This document shows positions 45,464 to 53,520 of a stretch of DNA of 64,000 nucleotides, one piece after another. This stretch comes from Sphingomonas hominis. GTDB lineage: Bacteria > Pseudomonadota > Alphaproteobacteria > Sphingomonadales > Sphingomonadaceae. Where the stretch lies: the NCBI RefSeq assembly GCF_013328205.1, contig NZ_JABULH010000002.1, positions 124,001 to 188,000 on the forward strand. Reading direction: 5' to 3'. Position 1 is the stretch's first letter, and each line of letters begins with the position of its first letter. Position numbers and translations under genes: made by a program. The notes beneath the pieces were generated by a model, which was not told the origin of the DNA, did not search any database, and saw only the letters and a program-made list of their open reading frames with translations.

Positions 45464-45841
45464 ATGGCCATGAACATCGCACCGCCGCCCACCTTTACCT
45501 GCGGGCTCGACGCCACGCTGCGGGTCATCTCGGGCAAGTGGAAACCGCTGATCGTCTATTTTCTGGCGCAAGGGCCCAATCGCTACGGCGAATTGCGCCG
45601 CGCGGTGCGCGGGGTCAGCGACAAGATGCTGATCCAGCACCTAAAGGAACTGGAGGCGGACGGCATCGTCAGCCGGACCGATTACAAGGAGGTGCCGCCG
45701 CGCGTCGATTATACGCTGACGCCGCTCGGCCGCAGCCTGTCGGACGCGCTCGCGCCGTTATGCGCCTGGGGTTCGGAGAACATGACCGAAGTTGCCCGCG
45801 TCTTCGCCGAGCGTGAGCAATGGGGGCGCGCGCAGAACTGA
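45464..45841 (+). CDS. HxlR family transcriptional regulator (125 residues)
   Basis: The protein carries the HxlR core: CGLDATLRVISGKWKPLIVYFLA with Cys13 before the recognition helices, NRYGELRRAVRGVSDKMLIQHLKELE, and the wing YTLTPLGRSL. Length fits the family. It is divergent from the SDR gene, the standard arrangement for a regulator and its target. A bidirectional terminator begins 34 bp after the stop. Confidence 0.93.
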   Translation: MAMNIAPPPTFTCGLDATLRVISGKWKPLIVYFLAQGPNRYGELRRAVRGVSDKMLIQHLKELEADGIVSRTDYKEVPPRVDYTLTPLGRSLSDALAPLCAWGSENMTEVARVFAEREQWGRAQN

Positions 45842-45874
45842 CGCGCCCTCGATCGACCGCCCGACCCTAAGCGC

Positions 45875-45910
45875 AAAAAACCCGCCAGGTCATGCGACTT
45901 GGCGGGTTTT
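45875..45910. terminator. Bidirectional terminator between the HxlR gene and tRNA-Val
   Basis: CCCGCCAGGT (45881-45890) pairs with ACTTGGCGGG (45897-45906), flanked by AAAAAA on the left and TTTT on the right. It can end both the plus-strand HxlR transcript and the minus-strand tRNA transcript. Confidence 0.85.
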
Positions 45911-45911
45911 A

Positions 45912-45986
45912 TGGTGGGCGTGGCAAGGATTGAACTTGCGACCCCTGCGATGTCAACACAGTGCTCTACCACTGAGCTACACGCCC
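45912..45986 (-). tRNA. tRNA-Val (anticodon GAC), CCA encoded
   Basis: Read on the minus strand: acceptor GGGCGTG paired with CACGCCC, D-arm GCTCAGTGGTAGAGC, anticodon stem CTGTG/CGCAG with loop TTGACAT (anticodon GAC), and T-loop GTTCAATCC. The discriminator A and CCA follow. The gene is 75 nt. Confidence 0.95.
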
Positions 45987-46029
45987 GAGGTGAGCGCCTC
46001 TAGCGGGGGTCGCCGGGCATGGCAAGCAC

Positions 46030-46407
46030 TCAATTCAACTCGTTCAATGCCTCGACGTTGAACAGGCGGTCGACCTCCAGCACCAGGTCGCGCAGGTGGA
46101 ATGGCTTGGACAGGACGCGCGCCTGCGGCATCGCGCTGCCCGCCTTGAGCGTCACTGCGGCGAAACCGGTGATGAACATGACGCGCAGGTTCGGCACCAG
46201 CTCCGACGCCTTTTGCGCCAGCTCGATCCCGTCCATCTCCGGCATCACGATGTCGGTCAGCAGCAGGTCGAACGCTTCCTGCTCCAGCAGCGGCAGCGCG
46301 GCGGTACCGCGATCCACCGCGCTGACCGAATAGCCCGACTTCTCCAGCGCGCGCGTCAGATATTCGCGCATCACCGCGTCGTCCTCGGCCAGCAAAATCT
46401 TGATCAT
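46030..46407 (-). CDS. cpdR: Response regulator CpdR
   Basis: CpdR is a single receiver domain that, when unphosphorylated, delivers proteins to ClpXP and controls cell-cycle proteolysis in alphaproteobacteria. The 125-residue product reads IKILLAEDDAVMREYLTRAL, with phospho-acceptor Asp52 (LLTDIVMPEMDG), MFITGFAAV and the Lys in VLSKPFHLRDLV, all as in CpdR. ATG at 46407 has GAGGG five bases upstream; the preceding ATG is too close. Neighbours (tRNA-Val, N-formylglutamate amidohydrolase) match the usual location. No output domain is present. Confidence 0.9.
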   Translation of the reverse strand: MIKILLAEDDAVMREYLTRALEKSGYSVSAVDRGTAALPLLEQEAFDLLLTDIVMPEMDGIELAQKASELVPNLRVMFITGFAAVTLKAGSAMPQARVLSKPFHLRDLVLEVDRLFNVEALNELN

Positions 46408-46540
46408 CATCACCCTCGATCGAACGAGCGGGGTTATGCCCGCAAGAGGGCAAACATTCCACCGCCGGAAATGGTGAACGCCGTCGCAATGCGGCACGCG
46501 GTGTTGCCCCTGCGGCGAAGCTCCCATAGGTTGATCGGGC

Positions 46541-47380
46541 ATGACCGCATCGTTCCGCATCATCGGCAGCGCCGTGCCCGAGAGCCCGGTGGTGTTGTCG
46601 GTGCCGCATGCGGGACGCGATTATTCCGCCGCCTTGTGCGCGGCGCTGCGCGCGCCCGCGGTCCGCTTGTCCGCCTTGGAGGATCGTTACGTCGACCGTG
46701 TCGCACTGGGCGCGCGGCGGTGCGAGACGGTGTTGGTGCAGGACGCGCCGCGTGCCTGGATCGACCTCAACCGTGCCGAGCACGAGCGCGATCCGTTGCT
46801 GGACGACGGCGCCAAGCGGACCAATCTGTCGGCCAAGGTGCGCGCGGGGCTGGGCATCGTGCCGCGGCGCACGGGCGCGACCGGCGACATCTGGCGGCGC
46901 CGGCTCGGCGGCGACGAGGTGGAGGCGCGGATCGCGTCCGACCACCGCCCGTACCATGAGGCATTGTGTCGGACGCTCGCCCAGGCGCGCAACCGGTTCG
47001 GCATCGCGGTACTGCTCGACCTCCACTCGATGCCGCCGCTGCCGGGCGGACGCACGCGCGTCGTGGTGGGGGACCGCTTCGGCCGTGCGGCGGCGACGCG
47101 CTTCGTTCAGCGGATCGAGAGCGAGGTCGAGGGTGCCGGCCTGGTCCACGCGCTCAACAGCCCTTACGCGGGCGGCTATATCCTGGAGCGTCACGGGCAA
47201 CCGCACGAGCGGATACATGCGATACAGTTGGAGATCGACCGCGCGCTTTATCTCGACCAGCGTCTCGACGCGGTGGGGCCGGGCCTGGCGCGTACCATCG
47301 CGCTGGTGCGCGCGATCATCGACGCGCTCTCCGACGAGGCGCTCGGCAGCGGGAGCGGGATCGCACAAGCGGCGGAATGA
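46541..47380 (+). CDS. N-formylglutamate amidohydrolase family protein
   Basis: The 279-residue protein has VVLSVPHAGRDY near the start, WIDLNRAEHERDP, and LLDLHSMPPLPGG, the zinc-ligand and catalytic motifs of the family. These enzymes hydrolyse N-formylglutamate or related formyl amides in histidine breakdown. No hut genes are nearby. It is divergent from cpdR and its stop overlaps the A-tract that forms the U-tail of the small RNA on the other strand. Confidence 0.88.
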   Translation: MTASFRIIGSAVPESPVVLSVPHAGRDYSAALCAALRAPAVRLSALEDRYVDRVALGARRCETVLVQDAPRAWIDLNRAEHERDPLLDDGAKRTNLSAKVRAGLGIVPRRTGATGDIWRRRLGGDEVEARIASDHRPYHEALCRTLAQARNRFGIAVLLDLHSMPPLPGGRTRVVVGDRFGRAAATRFVQRIESEVEGAGLVHALNSPYAGGYILERHGQPHERIHAIQLEIDRALYLDQRLDAVGPGLARTIALVRAIIDALSDEALGSGSGIAQAAE

Positions 47381-47410
47381 AAAAAGCCACCGTGCTAAAA
47401 GCACGGTGGC
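47380..47410 (-). terminator. Rho-independent terminator of the small RNA
   Basis: GCCACCGTGCT (47386-47396) pairs with AGCACGGTGGC (47400-47410); on the minus strand it is followed by six U (47380-47385). Confidence 0.88.
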
Positions 47411-47485
47411 CGAGGTTCAGGGAGGAGGCACATCAGAGATGTGCCGTACGGCCTTGCGAAAGGGGGGACACAAGAACCGTACGCA
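47380..47485 (-). ncRNA. Candidate small RNA with anti-Shine-Dalgarno loops (suhB/CcsR-like)
   Basis: On the minus strand, a stem of GUACGG/CCGUAC plus CUUGUG/CGCAAG presents the loop UCCCCCCUUU (47459-47468). A 7-bp hairpin (47427-47445) follows, then single-stranded CCUCCUCCC (47420-47428) and a strong terminator. Promoter CTTG and CTATGT boxes lie just upstream (47511-47517 and 47490-47495). The pattern resembles the alphaproteobacterial suhB/CcsR RNAs with CCUCCUCCC motifs. The 5' end is estimated from the promoter. Confidence 0.6.
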
Positions 47486-47489
47486 TCAA

Positions 47490-47517
47490 ACATAGGAGGG
47501 CGGTCAAAGGTTTCAAG
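47490..47517 (-). promoter_or_regulatory. Promoter of the small RNA, heat-shock-like
   Basis: CTTGAAA (47511-47517) and CTATGT (47490-47495) are separated so that 18 bases lie between TTG and CTATGT. This fits the alphaproteobacterial RpoH pattern and also a weak housekeeping promoter. Confidence 0.45.
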
Positions 47518-47531
47518 CGATGGCGCGGAAA

Positions 47532-48110
47532 TTACCGCACGATTGCGTCACCTCGTCGCGCGCCCCGGTGCAGGCCCGGCATCATGCGCGCGAGCACGTG
47601 ATCGCGCAGGATCAGGTGATGGCGCAGCGCCGCCGCGACATGCAGCACGACGAGTGCGAGCATCAGCCAGCCGAGCAGCCCGTGGACCTTGTCCGCCGCG
47701 TCGGCGGTCGCGCCTGCCACCGGCAGCAACGGCACGTCGAACAGGCCGAACCACGACAAGGGCCGCGTCGACTCCGGCCCCGATACCAGCGCCCAGCCGG
47801 TCAGCGGCATGGCCAGCATCAGTGCGTAGAGCGACCAGTGCGTCGCGTGCGCGGCGACGCGCTCCCACGCGGGCGTACCCAAGGGCAGCGGCGGCGGGCG
47901 GTGCGTCAACCGCCACGCGACCCGCGCCAGCGTCAAGGCGAGCACGGTGATGCCGATCGCCTTGTGCGCGCCCATCCAGGCGCGCAGCGCCGGGATCGAT
48001 TCGTGCCCGATCCCGATCACCAGATTGACGATCACGAGCAGCGCAATCGTCCAATGGAACGCGATCGCGACCGACGAGTAGCGAGCCGTGTCGGTGCGCG
48101 ATCGCATCAT
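47532..48110 (-). CDS. Cytochrome b561 family protein
   Basis: The 192-residue protein has four membrane helices and paired His ligands: RYSSVAIAFHWTIALLVIVN near the start, WMGAHKAIGI, HATHWSLYALMLAM and KVHGLLGWLMLALVVLHV. This is the di-heme cytochrome b561 pattern, which accepts electrons from quinol. It lies 13 bp after the SapC gene on the same strand. Confidence 0.9.
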   Translation of the reverse strand: MMRSRTDTARYSSVAIAFHWTIALLVIVNLVIGIGHESIPALRAWMGAHKAIGITVLALTLARVAWRLTHRPPPLPLGTPAWERVAAHATHWSLYALMLAMPLTGWALVSGPESTRPLSWFGLFDVPLLPVAGATADAADKVHGLLGWLMLALVVLHVAAALRHHLILRDHVLARMMPGLHRGARRGDAIVR

Positions 48111-48123
48111 GGTCGTCCGTCGA

Positions 48124-48891
48124 TCAGAACGAGAGCTGCGGCTGCGGCATCTTGCCCAGATTAACCTGCCGCGCGAAGATCTCGCGCATCAGCGCCAGCG
48201 AGAACAGGTGCGCGTAGATCAGCGGCAGCATGCCCGACTGCGAGATCTTGCGCAGCTGGTCGCCGCGCAGGTCGGACAGCTTCTCTTCGTTGATCATCTG
48301 GAAGCCGCGATACACGAACGGCTGCTCAACGCCCTCCTGCTGAATCGACACTTCGCCGTCCATCAGCAGCTCCATCTCGCGCAGCTCCTTCATGAACTGG
48401 CTGGTGCGTGCGCCCGCCTGCTCGAACTGTTCGGTGAACTGGAGCACGTTCTGGACGAGCTGCGTCGGCTTGCCGTCCTCGAACATCGGCTCACCGTCCT
48501 CGAACGGCCCGATCGTGTCGGAGGTGGGGTCGAAGCACAGCGACAGTTCCTGCGCGTCGGGGCTGAGGCGCGCGAGCATGTACGGGTAACGGCGGATGTA
48601 GGCCGGCACGTAGAAATTCTGGTCGAGCAGCTTGCCGTCTTCGTCGACGAAGACGTTGACGCCCTCGTTCAGGCCCATCAGCCCGATCGGGATCGCGTCG
48701 TCCCCGACCGAGAAGACGATCGGCATGAAACGCTGCACCAGCGGAAACTCTTCCACGGTCAGCGGTACCGCGTGCTGCTGCGTCAGGAACGGCGCGGCGT
48801 CGGCCGGACGGATGCGATAGTTCGCGTGGGCCTCGCTCGAGAGCGGCTCCAGACCGTTGTAGAAGAGCGGAAGCTGCGGCGCGCTGGCCAT
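48124..48891 (-). CDS. SapC family protein
   Basis: The 255-residue protein begins MASAPQLPLFYNGLEPLSSEAH and has FPLVQRFMPIVFSVGDDAIP, GLNEGVNVFVDEDGKL and YVPAYIRRYPYML, as in SapC-type proteins of sphingomonads. These commonly sit near TonB receptors, tryptophan halogenases or S-layer-like genes; here it stands alone with cytochrome b561. ATG at 48891 has GGAG nine bases upstream. The name comes from a surface-array locus and its function is unknown. Confidence 0.85.
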   Translation of the reverse strand: MASAPQLPLFYNGLEPLSSEAHANYRIRPADAAPFLTQQHAVPLTVEEFPLVQRFMPIVFSVGDDAIPIGLMGLNEGVNVFVDEDGKLLDQNFYVPAYIRRYPYMLARLSPDAQELSLCFDPTSDTIGPFEDGEPMFEDGKPTQLVQNVLQFTEQFEQAGARTSQFMKELREMELLMDGEVSIQQEGVEQPFVYRGFQMINEEKLSDLRGDQLRKISQSGMLPLIYAHLFSLALMREIFARQVNLGKMPQPQLSF

Positions 48892-49008
48892 GAACATATA
48901 CTCCGGATCAAGTCGTTTCGAGTGCGCGCGAAAGGTTCCCGCGTGCGCTTCTTTTTCGCAGGTATTCGGTGCGCGGGTCGGGCGCAAGCGATACGGGGTT
49001 GCGGAGGG

Positions 49009-50451
49009 TCAGCCGGCCACGGGCGGGTCGAAGGATACGAGCTTGCCCGGATTGAACAACAATTGCGGGTCGAGCGCGCGCTTGATTGCGCGCAACGCAC
49101 CCATGCGGGCGGGCGAAGACAAACGCTCGAGTTCGGCGCGCTTCATCTGCCCGATGCCATGTTCGGCCGAGATCGACCCTCCGGCCGCGACCACCAGATC
49201 GTGGACGAACGCGGAGACGCGCGGCACCTGGTGGGCGTACCAGTCCGCGGGATCGCTGCCGCGCGGGGCGCGGACGTGGAAGTGGACGTTGCCGTCGCCG
49301 AGATGGCCGAAGCCGGAAGCGCGCGTGCCGGGAAAGCGCGCGTCGCACGCGGCCGCAGCCTCCACCATGAACCGAGGCATCGCGTCGACCGGTACCGAGA
49401 TGTCGTGCTGTGCAGCGGGGCCGGTCGCGCGCTCCGCGTCCGAGATCGATTCGCGCATACGCCAGAAGGCGTCGGCCTGCGTCTCGCTGGCGGCGATGGT
49501 CGCGTCGGCGATCAGCGCATCGTCTAACGCCGTGGCGAGGATGCGTTCCACCAGTCCGGCGGGATCATCGGCTGGATGGTCAGCGGTGACCTCGACCAGC
49601 ACGTGCCAGGCCGCGTCCGTGGCGATGGGCGCTCGCGCGTCGGGCAGATAGGCGAGCACCGCCGCCAGCGACTCGCGCGGCAGCAGCTCGAAACTCTCCA
49701 CCGCCTCGCTTGCCGCCTGGAACCGCCGCAGCAGCGCCAGCGCTTCGTCGGGCGAGGCGAGCGCCACCCATGCCACCGCGCGCACCGCCACCGCGGGCAC
49801 CAGCCGCAGCACCGCCGCGGTGACGATGCCCAACGTCCCTTCCGCGCCGATCAGCAGCTGGTTGAGGTCGTAACCGCGATTGTCCTTCTTGAGCGGCGAC
49901 AAACCGTCGTGAAGCGAGCCGTCGGGCAGCACCGCTTCCACCCCCGCGACCAGCCCGCGCATCGTGCCGAAACGCAGCACTTGCGTGCCGCCGGCGTTGG
50001 TCGACACCAGCCCGCCGACCGTCGCCGATCCGCGCGCGCCGAGCGTCAGCGGGAAACGTCGCCCGGCGGCCAGCGCGGCCGCGTGCAGGTCGGCCAGGAT
50101 GACGCCGGCTTCCGCAACCGCGAGCCCGGCGTCCGCGTCGAGTGCGCGCATCCGGTTCAGCCGCCTGAGCGACAGGATCGCGGCGCTCGCGTCGGCGGGT
50201 GGGGTGGCGCCACCGACCATTGAACTGTTTCCACCTTGCGGCACCAGTGGCACGCCGGCTTGCGCGGCGGCACGCACCACCATCTGCACCTGCGCGGTGC
50301 TCTCCGGCTCGATCAACAGATCGGCGCGACCATGATAGCGGCGACGCCAATCGACCAGCCACGGCGCGATCAGTTCGGGATCGGTCACCAGCGCGCGGGG
50401 CGGCAGAACGGCCGACAAGGCGTCGGCGAGGTGGGCGAGGGCAGGTGTCAT
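49009..50451 (-). CDS. FAD-binding oxidoreductase of the GlcD/D-2-hydroxyacid dehydrogenase type
   Basis: The 480-residue protein has a PCMH FAD-binding domain (LVPQGGNSSMVGGATPP, LGARGSATVGGLVSTNAGG, GAEGTLGIVTAAVLRL) and the C-terminal FAD-oxidase domain ending in HGIGQMKRAELERL with the conserved substrate-binding His. It resembles D-lactate or D-2-hydroxyglutarate dehydrogenases. The substrate is not determined. Confidence 0.9.
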   Translation of the reverse strand: MTPALAHLADALSAVLPPRALVTDPELIAPWLVDWRRRYHGRADLLIEPESTAQVQMVVRAAAQAGVPLVPQGGNSSMVGGATPPADASAAILSLRRLNRMRALDADAGLAVAEAGVILADLHAAALAAGRRFPLTLGARGSATVGGLVSTNAGGTQVLRFGTMRGLVAGVEAVLPDGSLHDGLSPLKKDNRGYDLNQLLIGAEGTLGIVTAAVLRLVPAVAVRAVAWVALASPDEALALLRRFQAASEAVESFELLPRESLAAVLAYLPDARAPIATDAAWHVLVEVTADHPADDPAGLVERILATALDDALIADATIAASETQADAFWRMRESISDAERATGPAAQHDISVPVDAMPRFMVEAAAACDARFPGTRASGFGHLGDGNVHFHVRAPRGSDPADWYAHQVPRVSAFVHDLVVAAGGSISAEHGIGQMKRAELERLSSPARMGALRAIKRALDPQLLFNPGKLVSFDPPVAG

Positions 50452-50513
50452 GCGGTTGTCTCGCGATCAATTCATCGGGCGTTCAAACATTTCAACGCAC
50501 TTTTACCCGGTCG

Positions 50514-50993
50514 ATGTCCACGCGCGTTTTTTCTCTTGCTCCGCTCGCCCCTGCCTTGTTGCTCGCTGTCGCACCGCTGCTGGTGTCGGCGCAAGCACCC
50601 GACTGGGCGGGTGGCGAGGTGGCGCAGCTGACGATCCACGAACGGCTGATCATCCGCATCCCGCACGTCGCGCCGCGACGCGGGCCGGCAACGCTGCGCG
50701 CGACGCCGACCGCGCCGCTATGGCAGGAGAAGAAGGGACCGCGCTGCGTCGAGATGAAGTCGCTGACGGGGGCGGCGGTGGGTGGCAACGGTGAGGTCGA
50801 CCTGATCGTCGAGGGCACGCGCCGTGTTCGCGCCAATCTGGAGGAGGGGTGTCCGGCGACGAACTTCTTCTCGGGATTCTATCTTAAGCCGACCAAGGAT
50901 GGAAAGATCTGCGCCCGTCGCGACGTGATCCGCTCGCGCTCGGGCGCGCGCTGCGGGATCGAGCGCTTTCGCAAGCTCGTTCCCGCTCAGTGA
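50514..50993 (+). CDS. Unknown secreted protein with four cysteines
   Basis: The 159-residue product has a signal peptide ending LLVSAQA. The mature part reads VAQLTIHERLIIRIPHVAP and has four cysteines (RCVEMK, EGCPAT, KICARRD, RCGIERF), enough for two disulfides. No family is recognised. ATG at 50514 fits the signal peptide, though no strong ribosome-binding site is visible. A hairpin follows the stop. Confidence 0.6.
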   Translation: MSTRVFSLAPLAPALLLAVAPLLVSAQAPDWAGGEVAQLTIHERLIIRIPHVAPRRGPATLRATPTAPLWQEKKGPRCVEMKSLTGAAVGGNGEVDLIVEGTRRVRANLEEGCPATNFFSGFYLKPTKDGKICARRDVIRSRSGARCGIERFRKLVPAQ

Positions 50994-50996
50994 GCA

Positions 50997-51015
50997 CGGC
51001 GGGTGACGCCCGCCG
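50997..51015. terminator. Possible bidirectional terminator hairpin
   Basis: CGGCGGG pairs with CCCGCCG around TGACG, between two convergent stops. There is no U-tract. Confidence 0.4.
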
Positions 51016-51026
51016 CGCCGGTGGGT

Positions 51027-51251
51027 TCAGCCGATCACCGGCTTGTCATTGGCGCGACGCTGATCGGATTGCAGATGGGTCGACGCATTGGCCATCGCCG
51101 CCGCCGTACCGGTTGCCGGGCGGACGTGGAACCATTCGGGTCGGTCGATCGCGATCAGGAAAGCGAGGACGCTCAGGCCGAAGCCGAGCATCAGCAACGA
51201 CGCGCGGATCGACTCCATCAGACTGCGATGCGGGATGTTGCTGTCTTGCAT
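51027..51251 (-). CDS. Small single-pass membrane protein
   Basis: The 74-residue product has one clear membrane helix, SIRASLLMLGFGLSVLAFLIA, followed by a hydrophilic tail. No family is recognised. The ribosome-binding site before ATG 51251 is weak. The strand and codon use support it moderately. Confidence 0.5.
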   Translation of the reverse strand: MQDSNIPHRSLMESIRASLLMLGFGLSVLAFLIAIDRPEWFHVRPATGTAAAMANASTHLQSDQRRANDKPVIG

Positions 51252-51602
51252 GCGCGAAAAGATCCTCGATGATGGTCCCGTAGCCTTAGTGACAACGCGT
51301 GCATGAGCGTGTGAGCGGGACGTGACGTTTTCTTGCTGCAACGCAGCGTTACAGTTCAGCAGTGCCAACGCCGGTTCGCTGACGGTTCAGACATGCTTCT
51401 GGCCGAGCGGACATGTCGCGTTCGCCCGCCGCCAGGAAGGCGGAGGTGCAGGCGGCCATGCTGATCCTGATCGACGTGGACGGAGTTGGCGGATCACCCC
51501 GGATCGCCGCGGCGTGCCGATGCGGATACGTTGCGCGACCCGCACCGATGACGCATCTGATCGGAAACAGGTTCATACCAGATCGGGGCAGGAGGGGCGG
51601 AG
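51252..51602. other. Intergenic stretch without a gene
   Basis: These 351 bp separate the small membrane protein (minus) from the reductase (plus), so both promoters should lie here. A 13-bp inverted repeat GCTGCAACGCAGC is at 51335-51347; AGGAGGGGCGGAG just before 51603 is the reductase ribosome-binding site. No other gene is seen. Confidence 0.6.
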
Positions 51603-52826
51603 ATGCAGCGGTACGATGTGGTGGTCGTAGGGGCCGGGCACGGCGGCGCGCAGGTGGCGATCGCGCTTCGACAAGCGAAGTTCGAGGGCTCGATCCTGCT
51701 GATCGGCGACGAACCCGAACTGCCTTACGAGCGCCCGCCGCTGTCAAAGGACTATCTCGCGGGCGACAAGCCGTTCGAGCGCATCCTGATCCGTCCCGAG
51801 CGTTTCTGGCAGGACCGCGACGTCGTGATGACGCTCGGCACCCGCGTGACGGCGGTGGATCCGGTCGCGCGACAGGTTACCGCTGACGATGGTCGCGTGT
51901 TCGGTTACGGACATCTGGTCTGGGCGACCGGGGGCAGCCCGCGGCGCCTGACCTGCGCGGGGCACGACCTGTCCGGCGTCCACACCGTTCGCACGCGTGC
52001 CGACGCCGACCGGATGATAAGTGAGTTGCCGAGTGTCACGCAGGCGGTGGTGGTCGGCGGCGGCTACATCGGACTGGAGGCGGCGGCGGTGCTCGCCCAA
52101 TTCGGCAAGCGCGTGGTCGTACTGGAAGCGCAGGATCGCGTGCTGGCACGCGTCGCCGGCGAGCCATTGTCGGGCTTCTACGAGGCGGAACATCGCGTGC
52201 ACGGCGTCGACGTGCGACTGGGGGCGCAGGTCGACTGCATCCTGGGCGACAGCGGCCGTGCCAAGGCGGTGCGGCTGGCGGATGGTGAGGAGATCGCAGC
52301 CGACATGGTGATCGTCGGCATCGGCATCACCCCCGCGGTAGCACCGTTGCTCGAAGCAGGGGCAGCGGGCGGCAACGGCGTGCGCGTCGATGCCGAGTGC
52401 CGCACCAACCTGCCGGACGTGTTCGCAATCGGCGATTGCGCGCTTCACGCCAACGACTTCGCCGACGGCGCGATGATCCGGCTCGAATCGGTACAGAATG
52501 CCAACGATCAGGCGAGCGTCGTCGCAAAGGTGATTGCGGGCCAGCCGGCGCGGTACCACGCGGTGCCGTGGTTCTGGTCGAACCAATATGATCTGAAACT
52601 GCAGACCATTGGGCTGTCGACCGGCTTCGACGAAGCCGTGCTGCGCGGCGATCCTGCCGCGCGCAGTTTCTCGATCGTCTATCTGAGGGCGGGCCGCGTC
52701 GTTGCGCTCGATTGCGTCAACGCGGTCAAAGATTACGTGCAGGGCCGCAAGCTGGTTGAGACAGGCGCAAAGATCGCGTCTGCCGCGCTGGCGGACGTGG
52801 CGGTGCCGCTCAAGGAGCTCGCCTGA
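51603..52826 (+). CDS. FAD-dependent ferredoxin reductase
   Basis: The 407-residue protein has two dinucleotide-binding Rossmann motifs, [19 protein letters not shown] (FAD) and [19 protein letters not shown] (NADH), and the FAD motif [11 protein letters not shown]. It resembles rhodocoxin/putidaredoxin-type reductases, with [12 protein letters not shown] as in that family. It probably passes electrons to a [2Fe-2S] ferredoxin for a P450 or dioxygenase, but no ferredoxin or oxygenase gene is in the window. It starts after AGGAGGGG. Confidence 0.93.
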   Translation: MQRYDVVVVGAGHGGAQVAIALRQAKFEGSILLIGDEPELPYERPPLSKDYLAGDKPFERILIRPERFWQDRDVVMTLGTRVTAVDPVARQVTADDGRVFGYGHLVWATGGSPRRLTCAGHDLSGVHTVRTRADADRMISELPSVTQAVVVGGGYIGLEAAAVLAQFGKRVVVLEAQDRVLARVAGEPLSGFYEAEHRVHGVDVRLGAQVDCILGDSGRAKAVRLADGEEIAADMVIVGIGITPAVAPLLEAGAAGGNGVRVDAECRTNLPDVFAIGDCALHANDFADGAMIRLESVQNANDQASVVAKVIAGQPARYHAVPWFWSNQYDLKLQTIGLSTGFDEAVLRGDPAARSFSIVYLRAGRVVALDCVNAVKDYVQGRKLVETGAKIASAALADVAVPLKELA

Positions 52827-52855
52827 GCGACTCTTCTAAGCGGCTCGTCCAGGCG

Positions 52856-53275
52856 TCAGGCCTGCTTGCGCGCGACGCGGGCGGCGGCGATGCTGGCGAG
52901 CATCGTTTCATACTGCGCCATCGTGTAGCCCGCGTCGGTGAAGGCAGTCAGCGCGCTGGTCGGAACGGTGTAGCCATGGTGCCAGCTGAGCACCGCCATG
53001 CGGCGCAGCGCTTCCAGCTGCGGATCGGCAAGGCGTGGGTTGTGGCGCGACCCGAACAAGCCACCCATTGCGACCGACAAGCGCGAAGGCGCGCGCAGGC
53101 TGGACAGACGGTCGTCCCGCGCGATCGCGACCACCGACCATTCGAGTGCGCTGAGTTGCGACGCGGGCTCGGACGCGCTCGAAGCTGAGGCAGGAGCACC
53201 GGCCGGCACCGGATCGTGACGCGGGGCCGGGGCGAGCAGCTGATCGTGCGCGGACGTGAAATCGATATAGGCCAT
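52856..53275 (-). CDS. Unknown protein, likely target of the neighbouring TetR regulator
   Basis: The 139-residue protein begins MAYIDFTSAHDQLLAPAP, has an Ala/Ser/Pro-rich middle and ends with a helical region reading QLEALRRMAVLSWHHGYTVP, DAGYTMAQYETMLASIAAAR. No domain is recognised, and no signal peptide or membrane helix is seen. AGGGAG precedes ATG 53275. Its promoter, about 170 bp upstream, carries two operator copies. Confidence 0.65.
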   Translation of the reverse strand: MAYIDFTSAHDQLLAPAPRHDPVPAGAPASASSASEPASQLSALEWSVVAIARDDRLSSLRAPSRLSVAMGGLFGSRHNPRLADPQLEALRRMAVLSWHHGYTVPTSALTAFTDAGYTMAQYETMLASIAAARVARKQA

Positions 53276-53449
53276 GACGGTAACTCCCTGACACGTGCGG
53301 GCGCACGGGGCCGCGATCATGGTGGGCGCCATGTCCGGGCTCGTTGGTGAACGCGGCACGTCGTTACGCACCGCGGATCGGCGTGGCTGGCGGGCGGCGA
53401 ACCGACCGGGGTTGATGAGATCGCCTCCGTTGCAGGAGGTGAGTTCCTG

Positions 53450-53515
53450 TTTCTATACTTAGCGGTATAGAAAGCCGGGGCAGTCAGGTCAACAGCTTTG
53501 TATACCGCGCGGTAA
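53450..53515 (-). promoter_or_regulatory. Promoter with two TetR-type operators upstream of the unknown gene
   Basis: A perfect inverted repeat, TTTCTATAC (53450-53458) with GTATAGAAA (53465-53473), overlaps a -10 box TATACC (53464-53469, minus). A -35 TTGACC lies at 53487-53492 with a 17-bp spacer. A second palindrome, TACCGCGCGGTA (53503-53514), lies just upstream of -35. Both fit ATAC-N5-CGGTA-like spacing. Confidence 0.6.
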
Positions 53516-53520
53516 AATAG

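Noticed and set aside
45912-45986. tRNA-Val as an integration site
   Set aside because: No integrase gene or direct repeat of the tRNA 3' end is seen nearby; flanking genes are core.
51335-51347. GCTGCAACGCAGC inverted repeat resembling a PhaR half-site
   Set aside because: It is short, isolated and not next to a PHA gene; no promoter elements could be placed around it.
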